Below, piece by piece: positions 5,693-12,455 of a stretch of DNA of 12,455 nucleotides (position 1 is its first letter; the number at the start of each line of letters is the position of its first letter). The stretch lies in NCBI GenBank assembly GCA_018725345.1, contig QLUI01000023.1:1-12455 (forward strand), given 5' to 3'. The notes below the pieces were generated by a model that was not told the origin of the DNA, made no database searches, and saw only the letters and a list, made by a program, of their open reading frames with translations. Origin of the DNA: Bacillota bacterium (GTDB taxonomy: Bacteria; Bacillota; Dethiobacteria; Dethiobacterales; Dethiobacteraceae). Made by a program: the position numbers and the translations under genes.

Positions 5693-6991
5693 ATGACACA
5701 GCTAATTAAAGCAAGGGCGGGAATTATTACACCGGAAATGGTAGCGGCTGCTAAGAAAGAAGCTATTTCGCCCGAGCAAGTCCGGCAAGGATTGGCGGCC
5801 GGTACGCTGGTGGTGCCGGCAAATATTAACCATTCAGCGCTGGAACCTTGTGTTATCGGCACTGGTACACGTACAAAAGTTAACGCCAACATCGGTACAT
5901 CAACTGACTTTCCGGATCAGGAAGCCGAACTTGAGAAGTTGAGGCAGGTGGTGGCTGCCGGAGCAGATGCGGTAATGGATTTATCTACCGGACCAAGCAT
6001 TACAGCGACTCGCCGACGAATCTTGGTTGCTTCGCCGCTGCCAGTGGGGACGGTGCCCATCTATCAGGCTATTGCCGATGCCAATGCTCGCTATGGTGCT
6101 ATGGTGCAGGTGACGGCGGATGATTTGTTTGCCGTGATTGAGGAACATGCCGCCGATGGCATTGATTTTATTACTGTGCACTGCGGAGTGACGCGGCAGG
6201 TGGTCGATGTGTTGCGCAAGCGGAGGCGTGTCACCGATATTGTCAGTCGTGGCGGTGCTTTTCTCACCGGCTGGATGCTTCACCATGACTGTGAGAATCC
6301 GCTTTATGAACGTTATGACCAATTGCTGGAAATTGCGCTTAAATATGATGTGACGCTCAGCTTAGGAGACGGATTGCGTCCAGGCTGCCTGGCAGATGCG
6401 ACTGACGGCCCACAGATACAAGAGCTTTTAATTTTGGGTGAGCTGGTAGAGAGAGCTTGGGCTCGCGGGGTGCAAGTGATGGTGGAAGGACCTGGACACG
6501 TGCCGCTTCATCAAATCAGGGCTAATGTGGAGCTACAAAAATCGATTTGTAAGGGTGCGCCGTTTTATGTATTAGGGCCGCTGGTCACTGATGTTGCGCC
6601 GGGCTATGACCAGATTACCTCTGCTATTGGCGGAGCGCTGGCTGCTTGGGCCGGTGCCGATTTTCTCTGTTATGTGACGCCGGCAGAGCACCTTGGGCTG
6701 CCGGATGCTCAGGATGTGCGGGAAGGGATCATTGCCAGTCGGATTGCCGCTCACGCAGCCGATATTGCCAAAGGTCTTGCCGGTGCGTTGGATTGGGATT
6801 TAAAAATGGCAAAAGCGCGCAAAGCAATGGATTGGGATGCCCAAATTAACCTAGCTATTGATCCGGGGCATGCAGCAAAGTTGCGGAAAGAAAAGAACCC
6901 CGACCACAGGAAGGAATGTTCCATGTGCGGGGAGTTCTGTGCTATGAAAGTTGTGTCAGAAGCATTGGGCACAGACAGAGAGTGCTGTTAA
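5693..6991 (+). CDS. thiC: phosphomethylpyrimidine synthase
   Basis: ThiC is a radical-SAM iron-sulfur enzyme that rearranges aminoimidazole ribotide into hydroxymethylpyrimidine phosphate, the pyrimidine half of thiamine. The 432-residue protein is the shorter form lacking the N-terminal extension of the proteobacterial and plant enzymes. Typical blocks are GTGTRTKVNANIGTS (about 57-71), DLSTGPS, SLGDGLRPGC, VMVEGPGHVPLHQI and FYVLGPLVTDVAPGYDQITS. The cluster motif near the C-terminus is CSMCGEFC (Cys409, Cys412, Cys416), with x3 rather than x4 between the last two cysteines. I start at ATG 5693, after AGAAAGGGTG; a GTG at 5684 would add three residues. The TPP riboswitch upstream argues for true ThiC rather than the related 5-hydroxybenzimidazole synthase. 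It stands alone; the next gene is convergent. Confidence 0.96.
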   Translation: MTQLIKARAGIITPEMVAAAKKEAISPEQVRQGLAAGTLVVPANINHSALEPCVIGTGTRTKVNANIGTSTDFPDQEAELEKLRQVVAAGADAVMDLSTGPSITATRRRILVASPLPVGTVPIYQAIADANARYGAMVQVTADDLFAVIEEHAADGIDFITVHCGVTRQVVDVLRKRRRVTDIVSRGGAFLTGWMLHHDCENPLYERYDQLLEIALKYDVTLSLGDGLRPGCLADATDGPQIQELLILGELVERAWARGVQVMVEGPGHVPLHQIRANVELQKSICKGAPFYVLGPLVTDVAPGYDQITSAIGGALAAWAGADFLCYVTPAEHLGLPDAQDVREGIIASRIAAHAADIAKGLAGALDWDLKMAKARKAMDWDAQINLAIDPGHAAKLRKEKNPDHRKECSMCGEFCAMKVVSEALGTDRECC

Positions 6992-7000
6992 CCCGGTTAA

Positions 7001-7018
7001 GGCAAATTGTTATTTGCC
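7001..7018. terminator. hairpin between convergent thiC and the PRC-barrel gene
   Basis: GGCAAAT (7001-7007) and ATTTGCC (7012-7018) form a perfect 7-bp stem with loop TGTT in the 31-bp gap between the two stop codons. TTAACC-C-GGTTAA overlaps the thiC stop just before it. There is no strong T run on either side, so a shared terminator is inferred mainly from position. Confidence 0.35.
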
Positions 7019-7022
7019 GTTG

Positions 7023-8168
7023 CTATTTGTATAAAATATCTTTCAGTTGCTTTTTGATGGGTTCCAATGCGGTTTGCACCTCTCCTGCCATGGCAGAGAG
7101 AAATAGCTGAGGTAACCGTCCGGCCGCTTCGGCTCTGTCACGTATTTGTTCGGTAACATGATCGCCACGTCCGCCAATTAAAGTGCCATCTAGCTCATAG
7201 ACGGGTTGAGACAGAGTTTTTCCCACCACATAGCTATGCATTTTTAGCCGTGCCACATCTTCCAACTCCCGACCGCCCTTTGCAAGTTTGCTTTGTAACT
7301 GCAGCCAGAGTTCGCGCAATTCTCCGGTGGGGCTGGAACGGTCATCATCTAGCCTGCGGGAAAGCCATTCGTGTGAAAGACCCTTTAGGCTTTGCCAGGA
7401 ATCCAACAGTTTTTTACTGCCGGCGTCCAGTTTTTCCTTAGTGTAATCCATTCCTTCCAAAAGTTCACCTACCCCGGCCGCAATCAGTAGCTGGGTCAGT
7501 CGGTTTTTCCTTCTGGCCAAGTCAATGTTTTCACTGGTTACCTTTTCACCTTTGTGAATGATAGGTATGCCATCTTCACCGTTGACATCCTGGCCTGCTT
7601 CTTTGCCTAAAGCATATTCGATGGCTTTAACTTCAAGTGAATGAACAATCTGGCGGCCGGAGCGGTCGCTACTGACAGCTTCAATTTCCCAGGACTTTGC
7701 CAAATAGTCTTCTTCAACAATAATAAAGTCCCGTCCGAAATTTTCTACCACTGTCAGGGGCAGCACGAGAGAAACCCGAGGTTTCTCTGTGTTGATAAAT
7801 AGTTCTGCAAGATTCCCGTCCGCCGGATTAAAAGAAAAATCGTCCACAGTGCCTACCAGCGAGCCATCTGCTGTTACCACCTTGGTAGCAAGCAGTTTCT
7901 TTTCCAGCAAAGAGGCCAGTTCCGGTTGTTGCTGCGCATCTATTAAGTCTTCTTGCTTCATGAGAGTAACAGCGTCCGGGCCGATACTGCGTAGTTTGTC
8001 AAAGGGGAGAAGTTCAGTTTTTGTTTTCAAGAGCACTCGTTCTCCCACTTCGATTGCCTCTACTCGGCGGCTACTTGGGTTGACTATAAGGCTATGTACT
8101 CGCCCAAGCCTTTTTCCCTCCTTCAGGTCAATTACAGGCAGACCCACAACTTCACGCGATTTTTTCAC
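7023..8168 (-). CDS. PRC-barrel domain protein with internal duplication
   Basis: This 381-residue protein has no signal peptide or membrane segment that I can see. Residues about 4-75 (VVGLPVIDLKEGKRLGRVHSL) and about 88-155 (VVTADGSLVGTVDDFSF) look like two PRC-barrel modules, and a third barrel-like start is at 311-330 (HSYVVGKTLSQPVYELDGTL). A second unit occurs twice, at about 201-240 and 328-367: G-(E/D)-x-V-T-x-x-I, then R-L-x-Q-L and GEL/GEV. PRC-barrel proteins occur in photosystems, RNA processing (RimM) and sporulation-related YlmC types; the exact role here is unknown. The start is GTG at 8168, after AGAGGTG on the minus strand, with a good promoter 40-70 bp upstream. The middle (240-305) is charged and probably helical. 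It is convergent with thiC and divergent from thiL. Confidence 0.85.
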   Translation of the reverse strand: MKKSREVVGLPVIDLKEGKRLGRVHSLIVNPSSRRVEAIEVGERVLLKTKTELLPFDKLRSIGPDAVTLMKQEDLIDAQQQPELASLLEKKLLATKVVTADGSLVGTVDDFSFNPADGNLAELFINTEKPRVSLVLPLTVVENFGRDFIIVEEDYLAKSWEIEAVSSDRSGRQIVHSLEVKAIEYALGKEAGQDVNGEDGIPIIHKGEKVTSENIDLARRKNRLTQLLIAAGVGELLEGMDYTKEKLDAGSKKLLDSWQSLKGLSHEWLSRRLDDDRSSPTGELRELWLQLQSKLAKGGRELEDVARLKMHSYVVGKTLSQPVYELDGTLIGGRGDHVTEQIRDRAEAAGRLPQLFLSAMAGEVQTALEPIKKQLKDILYK

Positions 8169-8207
8169 AATGTTTCACCTCTATTTCTTTGATTTTCCCT
8201 TGTTTTC

Positions 8208-8236
8208 AGTATACCCTAATTTTACTTGGCTAGCAA
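8208..8236 (-). promoter_or_regulatory. putative promoter of the PRC-barrel gene
   Basis: On the minus strand TTGCTA (8236-8231) and TATACT (8213-8208) are 17 bp apart. The -10 matches 5 of 6 and the -35 matches 4 of 6 consensus bases. The predicted start lies about 33 bases before the GTG start codon. Confidence 0.55.
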
Positions 8237-8272
8237 ATTCTCTAGTACAGTTTTTACATAAATCTCCCTTGC

Positions 8273-8301
8273 TTGTTTTTTTTATTAATTAAGGCTATAA
8301 T
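8273..8301 (+). promoter_or_regulatory. putative promoter of the thiL-tsaEB-rimI cluster
   Basis: A perfect TATAAT (8296-8301) lies 17 bp after a weak TTGTTT (8273-8278) in a very AT-rich stretch. The start would be near 8308, giving a very short leader before thiL at 8322; the AGGTGA ribosome site begins at 8310. The -10 is strong, the -35 poor. Confidence 0.42.
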
Positions 8302-8321
8302 TTGGGAATAGGTGATAATTG

Positions 8322-9332
8322 ATGCAAATAGCTGATTTAGGCGAGCGCGCCCTGATTAAAAAAATAGTTGAACTGTTAGGTCACTGCGCCGCTCCCGGTG
8401 AAGTGGGGATCGGGGACGATGCGGCTCTCGTAAAGCCGGGGGAAGGAATGTGGCTGCTTACTACTAAGGATCTATTAGTGGAAGGCGTTCATTTTCTTCT
8501 GTCGGCCGGTTCTGCGGTAGATCTGGGCTATAAGTCACTTGCTGTAAATGTCAGCGACATTGCTGCCATGGGCGGTGTGCCTCGTCACGCATTTATTGGA
8601 CTGGCCATTCCCAGCGCTACTACGGTGGAGTTCATACTCGATTTTTACCGTGGCGTTAAGGAAGTGGCCGATAAATACGGAATGCTGATAAGTGGTGGCG
8701 ACACGGTGGCTTCACCTGGACCATTAGTGGTCAGTGTGACTGTGCAAGGGGAAGTAAAACGTGAAAATGTTCTGTTGCGAAGCGGTGCTTCACCCGGTGA
8801 TATTCTTTGTGTAACCGGGCCGCTTGGTGCTTCCGCGGCTGGTCTAGCCATTATTCTGCATCAGCTTGAGTGTCCTGAAGACCTGCGCAGCGAGGCGCTT
8901 CTGTTTCATGCGCGGCCCACTCCCCGAGTAGTCGAAGCAGCTTATTTGGCAGAAAGCGGCGGCGTTTCTGCTGCTCTGGATATTTCTGACGGATTACTTA
9001 AAGACCTGGAGGAAATCTGTGAAGCAAGTGGCTGCGGTGCCGTTATCTACGAAGAGCAACTCCCCATTCACCGTGCGGCTAGAGCAGTGGCTGCTCTTCA
9101 GGGTAGCTCACCAAGGCAGTTGGCGCTTAGTGGCGGGGAAGACTATGAATTACTCATTTCGGTCAGACCAAGTCAATATGATCTGCTGGCGCAGGAGTAT
9201 GTTTCCCGTTTTGCCACGGAACTGCATGCTTTTGGAAAAATATGTGAAGAATCAGGTATTTGGCTGATTAAAGAAGAGGGTAAGCGGGAAAAACTAAGTT
9301 TCACAGGTTTTCAGCATTTTAGGAGTGGTTGA
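8322..9332 (+). CDS. thiL: thiamine-monophosphate kinase
   Basis: ThiL phosphorylates thiamine monophosphate with ATP to give thiamine diphosphate, the last step of the pathway. The 336-residue protein has the PurM/ThiL two-domain fold. Metal- and substrate-binding motifs are in place: GIGDDAAL (29-36), TTKDLLVEGVHF (47-58), NVSDIAAMGG (76-85), SGGDT (124-128), DISDGLLKDL (220-229) and SGGEDYELL (270-278). I use ATG 8322, six bases after AGGTGA; a TTG just before it would add one residue. The stop is three bases before the next start, so thiL leads a compact cluster with tsaE, tsaB and rimI. It lacks a TPP riboswitch although thiC, 1.3 kb away, has one. It is the second PurM-superfamily kinase of the window, besides the cblS candidate. 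Confidence 0.96.
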   Translation: MQIADLGERALIKKIVELLGHCAAPGEVGIGDDAALVKPGEGMWLLTTKDLLVEGVHFLLSAGSAVDLGYKSLAVNVSDIAAMGGVPRHAFIGLAIPSATTVEFILDFYRGVKEVADKYGMLISGGDTVASPGPLVVSVTVQGEVKRENVLLRSGASPGDILCVTGPLGASAAGLAIILHQLECPEDLRSEALLFHARPTPRVVEAAYLAESGGVSAALDISDGLLKDLEEICEASGCGAVIYEEQLPIHRAARAVAALQGSSPRQLALSGGEDYELLISVRPSQYDLLAQEYVSRFATELHAFGKICEESGIWLIKEEGKREKLSFTGFQHFRSG

Positions 9333-9335
9333 AGC

Positions 9336-9824
9336 TTGAAGTATGAAATAAGGACCGATAGCGAACAAGCGACGGAAGACTTGGGTGAAGCGTTGGGCAG
9401 GAGGTTATTTCCCGGAGCAGTTGTTCTCCTAAACGGTGAAATTGGTGCCGGTAAAACTGTTTTTGCCCGCGGTGTGGGACGGGGTCTTGGTGTGAACGTG
9501 CCCATCCAAAGTCCCACATTTACATTACTGAATGCTCATAGCGGACGACTGCCTTTTAATCATTTTGATCTCTACCGTTTGAGTAGTGAAGAGGAACTGT
9601 TTGAGTTGGGCTTAGATGAGTGGTTGGATGGGGAAGGCGTTTCACTTGTGGAATGGGCCGGAAAATTTGCGGACTATTTTGCAATGCCGGCACTTATTGT
9701 CTGGATTGCTTCAGACGGGTCTACAGACCGGCAGATTTTGTTTCAGGCTAAAACAGAGCCTTATCAGGCTGTTTTGCGAGAGCTGACTACGGGGAGGCAG
9801 GTCGGTGCAAATCCTGGGAATTGA
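9336..9824 (+). CDS. tsaE: tRNA t6A biosynthesis ATPase TsaE
   Basis: TsaE is the ATPase partner of the TsaB-TsaD complex that installs threonylcarbamoyladenosine at position 37 of tRNAs reading ANN codons. The 162-residue protein has a clear Walker A, GEIGAGKT (34-41), the family block SPTFTLLN (59-66), HFDLYRL (76-82) and VEWAGK (105-110). There is no in-frame ATG near the N-terminus; TTG at 9336, ten bases after AGGAG and three after the thiL stop, is the only sensible start and agrees with family length. The 3' end overlaps tsaB by 20 bp, consistent with translational coupling between two proteins that act together. Confidence 0.94.
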   Translation: MKYEIRTDSEQATEDLGEALGRRLFPGAVVLLNGEIGAGKTVFARGVGRGLGVNVPIQSPTFTLLNAHSGRLPFNHFDLYRLSSEEELFELGLDEWLDGEGVSLVEWAGKFADYFAMPALIVWIASDGSTDRQILFQAKTEPYQAVLRELTTGRQVGANPGN

Positions 9825-10527
9825 CACAGCCACGCTGGTTTGCAGCGTTGCTTTGGTTTCGGAGAAAACCACTCTGGCTGAATATACTCTGCAAACAAGA
9901 AAGACCCATTCTGAGCGGTTATTGCCGCTGATAGCCGCCATGCTTAGCCATGCCGGTTTAGCTCCAAACGAGCTTGACGGAGTGGCTGTGGCTGCCGGGC
10001 CGGGCTCCTTTACTGGTTTGCGTATCGGGATGGTGACGGCAAAGACGCTGGGACAAGCGTTGAATGTGCCTGTGGCGGGAATTTCCACACTTGAAGCGCT
10101 GGCTGCGCAGCACCCTTTTTTCCCTGGTATCATCTGCCCTATGCTTGATGCCCGGCGGGAGCAGGTTTATAATGGGCTGTTTGTGCCAGGCACCCGCCCC
10201 GAACCTCTTTGCGCTTTGCGAGTCTTGCCTCTTTGGGAACTGCTCGCGGAACTAAAGACGCGTTCCGAAAAAATTCTTTTCATTGGGGACGGTGTGCCGC
10301 CTTACCAGGCAGCGATTAAAGCGCAACTTGGGGAGCGCGTCTGTTTAATGCCGTCAGAGGGAAGCATTTGCCGGGCTGCGGCGGTGGCAAGGCTGGGTCT
10401 TGCTGAATTTGCTCTTAACCTCGGTCTTTCTTGGCGTGAGCTGATGCCGCATTACATTCGCCGTTCAGAGGCGGAGAGAAAGGCGTTGATCCGTGGGGAG
10501 GAGGGAGGCGCCGGTCGGTGCACGTGA
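9805..10527 (+). CDS. tsaB: tRNA t6A biosynthesis scaffold TsaB
   Basis: TsaB (YeaZ) is the inactive ASKHA-fold relative of TsaD and forms the heterodimer that binds TsaE during t6A synthesis. The 240-residue protein opens with LGIDTAT (4-10), has HSERLLPLI (35-43) and the family signature GPGSFTGLRIG (65-75), and ends with an Arg/Glu-rich tail. The start is GTG 9805, seven bases after GGGGAGG within the end of tsaE. The 3' end overlaps rimI by 10 bp. Neighbours and motifs agree, so other ASKHA proteins can be excluded. Confidence 0.95.
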   Translation: MQILGIDTATLVCSVALVSEKTTLAEYTLQTRKTHSERLLPLIAAMLSHAGLAPNELDGVAVAAGPGSFTGLRIGMVTAKTLGQALNVPVAGISTLEALAAQHPFFPGIICPMLDARREQVYNGLFVPGTRPEPLCALRVLPLWELLAELKTRSEKILFIGDGVPPYQAAIKAQLGERVCLMPSEGSICRAAAVARLGLAEFALNLGLSWRELMPHYIRRSEAERKALIRGEEGGAGRCT

Positions 10528-10964
10528 CCATTGAGCCTATGCAGATTTGCCATTTAGAGCGGATAGTGGACATTGAAAAAGAAGTTTATCCTTCTCCTTG
10601 GTCCAAAAATACTTTTATTAATGAGATTATGGACAACGGGTTTGCTTCCTATTGGGTAGCCATAATAGAGAAGCAGGTAGTCGGTTACGCCGGGATCTGG
10701 ACAATTATGGACGAAGCGCATCTTACTACACTCGCAGTTTGTCACAGGTGGCAACGGCGCGGCGTGGGCGGTTTACTTATGGAACGTCTGCTTGTCGATG
10801 CAAAAGCCTTAGGCGCAACGCGCATAACTTTAGAAGTAAGAGTTTCCAACGATAAGGCTCAAAAACTTTACATGAAATACGGCTTTTTGTCGAGCGGTTT
10901 GAGACCTAACTATTATAGTGATGAAGATGCACTAGTTATGTGGCTAGACAATTTGCTGCCGTAG
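10518..10964 (+). CDS. rimI: ribosomal protein S18-alanine N-acetyltransferase family
   Basis: This is a GNAT-fold acetyltransferase of 148 residues. RimI acetylates the N-terminal alanine of ribosomal protein S18 in E. coli; homologues can act on other N-termini. The acetyl-CoA loop is RRGVGG (80-85) in motif A, after the strand LTTLAVCHRWQ. Motif B is visible as LEVRVSNDKAQKLYMKYGF (105-123), followed by NYYSDEDALVM near the C-terminus, as is usual in RimI. The start GTG 10518 is nine bases after GGAGGGAGG and overlaps tsaB; a second GTG at 10524 is farther from that site. RimI is a standard companion of tsaB and tsaD in Firmicutes. Confidence 0.93.
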   Translation: MHVTIEPMQICHLERIVDIEKEVYPSPWSKNTFINEIMDNGFASYWVAIIEKQVVGYAGIWTIMDEAHLTTLAVCHRWQRRGVGGLLMERLLVDAKALGATRITLEVRVSNDKAQKLYMKYGFLSSGLRPNYYSDEDALVMWLDNLLP

Positions 10965-10971
10965 CCGGGAA

Positions 10972-11296
10972 GCAAGAGTTTTTTTAGTCACATTAAATGG
11001 GACCAGGACAATGACGGCTAGAGAAGCAGCAGATGCTTTTACGCAGGAACAACAGCGTTGGCAAGCAGTAGCGGCAAAACTAACAACCGCCTCAAGCCTT
11101 ATGATCACTCTTGTGGCCGAAGATCTGACGGAAGCACAGCAACTAGCAAGAGACGGTATCACGCTTCTTGGCACCGCTTATCAATCAAAACATGTTTAAA
11201 GCACGCTCCATGTTTCACGATTTGGCGAAAGTACTACTGGTGGAAGAAAAGAGTGACCAGTACTATGGCGATACGAGGCTTGGTCGTCTGTTTTGA
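10972..11296 (+). pseudogene. unrecognised short gene, apparently lacking a start and frameshifted
   Basis: Between rimI and tsaD one frame stays open from 10948 to TAA at 11197-11199. It reads like protein: RVFLVTLNGTRTMTAREA, then a helical TQEQQRWQAVAAKL and an ITLVAEDLTEAQQLARDG segment. The first possible start is ATG 11011, after a weak AGGACA, which would remove the hydrophobic strand before it; no ATG, GTG or TTG exists farther up in that frame. The next frame carries a plausible continuation, ATG 11192 to TGA 11296 (34 codons, with FHDLAKVLLVEEKSDQYYGDTRL), overlapping the first by 8 bp. Joined by a +1 shift near 11195 they would give one protein of about 105-110 residues. It may be a decayed gene, a pair of coupled small genes (11011-11199 and 11192-11296) or a sequencing error. 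I do not recognise the family. Confidence 0.45.
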
Positions 11297-11327
11297 GAAG
11301 AGGGCATCCCGAGAGGAGTGAGCAGTG

Positions 11328-12353
11328 ATGAAACGAATTCTTATTCTGGGTGTAGAGACGTCCTGTGATGAGACGGCCGCAGCTGTGGTTGCAGATGGAC
11401 AAATTATGCTTAGCAATATTATTGCTTCTCAAATCGAAGAGCACCGCCAGTATGGCGGCGTAGTTCCGGAAATTGCTTCTCGCAAGCATTTGGAAATCGT
11501 TAATGAAGTGCTCGAAAGAGCGCTGCTGGAGGCAGGCATCTGCTTTTCTGAGCTTACAGCTATTGCTGTTACGCACGGTCCCGGCTTGGTAGGTGCTTTG
11601 CTGGTAGGTGTAAATGCTGCTAAAACATTGGCATACGCTTTGGGAAAGCCGGTGATAGCCGTAAATCACCTTATCTCTCATGTGGCAGCAAATTATCTTG
11701 TCCACGATGTGTCTTTTCCTGCCGTCTGTTTGGTGGTGTCAGGTGGCCACACCAGCTTGCTTCATCTTAACAGCCGCTCGGACGCGTCTCTTTTAGGCAG
11801 CAGTCGTGATGATGCGGCAGGGGAAGCCTTTGACAAGATTGCCCGTATTTTGGGGCTTGGTTACCCCGGTGGCCCTGCGGTAGAGCGGGCCGCCGCAAAT
11901 GGGGATTTCCGTACATTTCTGTTTCCACGGGCGTTTACAAACCAAGATCATATTTTAGAATTTTCCTTTTCCGGCCTTAAGTCTGCCGTTATTAATACGC
12001 TAAATGCCCTGAAGCAACAGGGTAAGGAGTATAGAGTAGAGGATGTGGCCGCCAGCTTTCAGCATGCGGCGGTGGAAATTCTTACAGAGAAAACAGTCTT
12101 GGCGGTTCGTAAGACGCAGGTCCGGACCGTATTACTAGCCGGTGGGGTGGCGGCCAATAGCCTGCTTCGCCGGCGTTTGTCAGAAGCGTTGCAGGCGGAG
12201 GACTGTATTCTGTTAAATCCGCCGCCGGTTTTGTGTACCGACAACGCAGCGATGGTGGCTGCTGCAGGCTTCGATCTGTATGTTCAGCAAAGATTTGCAG
12301 GACTAGACTTGAATGCGACGCCTGTTTTAGACAAAAACTGGCATCTGGGTTAA
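11328..12353 (+). CDS. tsaD: tRNA N6-threonylcarbamoyladenosine transferase
   Basis: TsaD (Gcp/YgjD/Kae1) is the catalytic subunit that transfers threonylcarbamoyl from its adenylate to A37 of tRNA, together with TsaB and TsaE. The 341-residue ASKHA protein has LGVETSCDET (7-16), VTHGPGLVGALLVG (81-94), the iron-binding HLISH (His114, His118), SGGHTSL (138-144), the GEAFDKIARILGLGYPGGP block (165-183) and Asp305 in CTDNAAM. Length and all motifs are intact. I use ATG 11328, nine bases after AGGAG; a GTG at 11325 is equally reachable and adds one residue. It is parted from rimI by the broken short gene at 10972-11296, so it may be expressed with the cluster or partly on its own; no promoter stands out. 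Confidence 0.96.
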   Translation: MKRILILGVETSCDETAAAVVADGQIMLSNIIASQIEEHRQYGGVVPEIASRKHLEIVNEVLERALLEAGICFSELTAIAVTHGPGLVGALLVGVNAAKTLAYALGKPVIAVNHLISHVAANYLVHDVSFPAVCLVVSGGHTSLLHLNSRSDASLLGSSRDDAAGEAFDKIARILGLGYPGGPAVERAAANGDFRTFLFPRAFTNQDHILEFSFSGLKSAVINTLNALKQQGKEYRVEDVAASFQHAAVEILTEKTVLAVRKTQVRTVLLAGGVAANSLLRRRLSEALQAEDCILLNPPPVLCTDNAAMVAAAGFDLYVQQRFAGLDLNATPVLDKNWHLG

Positions 12354-12406
12354 GAATGTTACTACGAAAACAAGGTAAGTATATTATGTAAGCAAGCTGT
12401 GAATTC

Positions 12407-12455
12407 TGTGGATAAAATCTAACCTTGCCTTAACAAATAGGATTATTCTGTGGAT
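12407..12455. repeat. two DnaA-box-like motifs at the window end
   Basis: TGTGGATAA (12407-12415) is the exact reverse complement of the consensus DnaA box TTATCCACA. The same ATTCTGTGGAT string recurs at the very end (12445-12455, cut by the window edge), 42 bp on, or four helical turns. A near copy, CTGTGAAT, is at 12398-12405. The 102 bp after tsaD hold no gene that I can see. Confidence 0.4.

Noticed and set aside
5693..6991. 5-hydroxybenzimidazole synthase (BzaF-like) instead of ThiC
   Set aside because: A TPP riboswitch, not a cobalamin one, controls the gene, and no bza genes are near.
1..12455. CRISPR arrays, tRNA or rRNA genes, complete insertion sequences
   Set aside because: No regularly spaced repeats, cloverleaf or transposase sequence was seen on either strand.

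Overview
The window reads as chromosomal DNA of an anaerobic, probably spore-forming Firmicute (Bacillota), perhaps of the Sporomusa/Pelosinus or Peptococcaceae kind. This is an inference. It rests on strong Shine-Dalgarno sites, frequent GTG/TTG starts, U-tailed hairpin terminators, a cobalamin riboswitch on what looks like an alpha-ribazole salvage pair, a ThiC with the short C-x2-C-x3-C cluster motif, and the thiL-tsaE-tsaB-rimI-tsaD order. No rRNA or tRNA was seen that could fix the taxon.

Layout. Bases 28-1608 are serA (serine synthesis). A promoter in its 3' end leads into a cobalamin riboswitch and terminator (1678-1875) that controls cblT-cblS (1989-3213), an ECF-type S component and a PurM/ThiL-fold protein that probably import and phosphorylate alpha-ribazole for cobamide salvage; a terminator closes the unit. 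Bases 3258-4328 are decayed: a perfect 18-bp inverted repeat, then a phenylacetate-CoA ligase (paaK) pseudogene that has lost its middle half and carries a 147-bp insert. The insert holds the first 30 codons, on the minus strand, of what looks like a GxxExxY-family gene. hisC (4341-5450) follows. A TTGACA/TAGAAT promoter in its 3' end drives a TPP riboswitch and terminator ahead of thiC (5693-6991).

A convergent minus-strand gene (7023-8168) encodes a PRC-barrel protein with an internal duplication. It diverges from a tight plus-strand cluster: thiL, tsaE, tsaB and rimI are 3 bp apart or overlap. A broken or frameshifted short gene at 10972-11296 separates rimI from tsaD (11328-12353). The window ends in two DnaA-box-like TGTGGAT motifs 42 bp apart.

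Working together: thiC makes the thiamine pyrimidine and thiL finishes thiamine diphosphate. TsaB, TsaD and TsaE are the bacterial t6A tRNA-modification partners, and RimI is their usual genomic companion. cblT/cblS feed the cobamide lower-ligand branch. Two separate vitamin-sensing riboswitches (B12 and B1) occur within 4 kb. Most of the window is conserved housekeeping. The unusual material is the paaK wreck with its insert, the 18-bp palindrome, the rimI-tsaD interval and the DnaA-box-like repeats. I found no convincing wholly new system.
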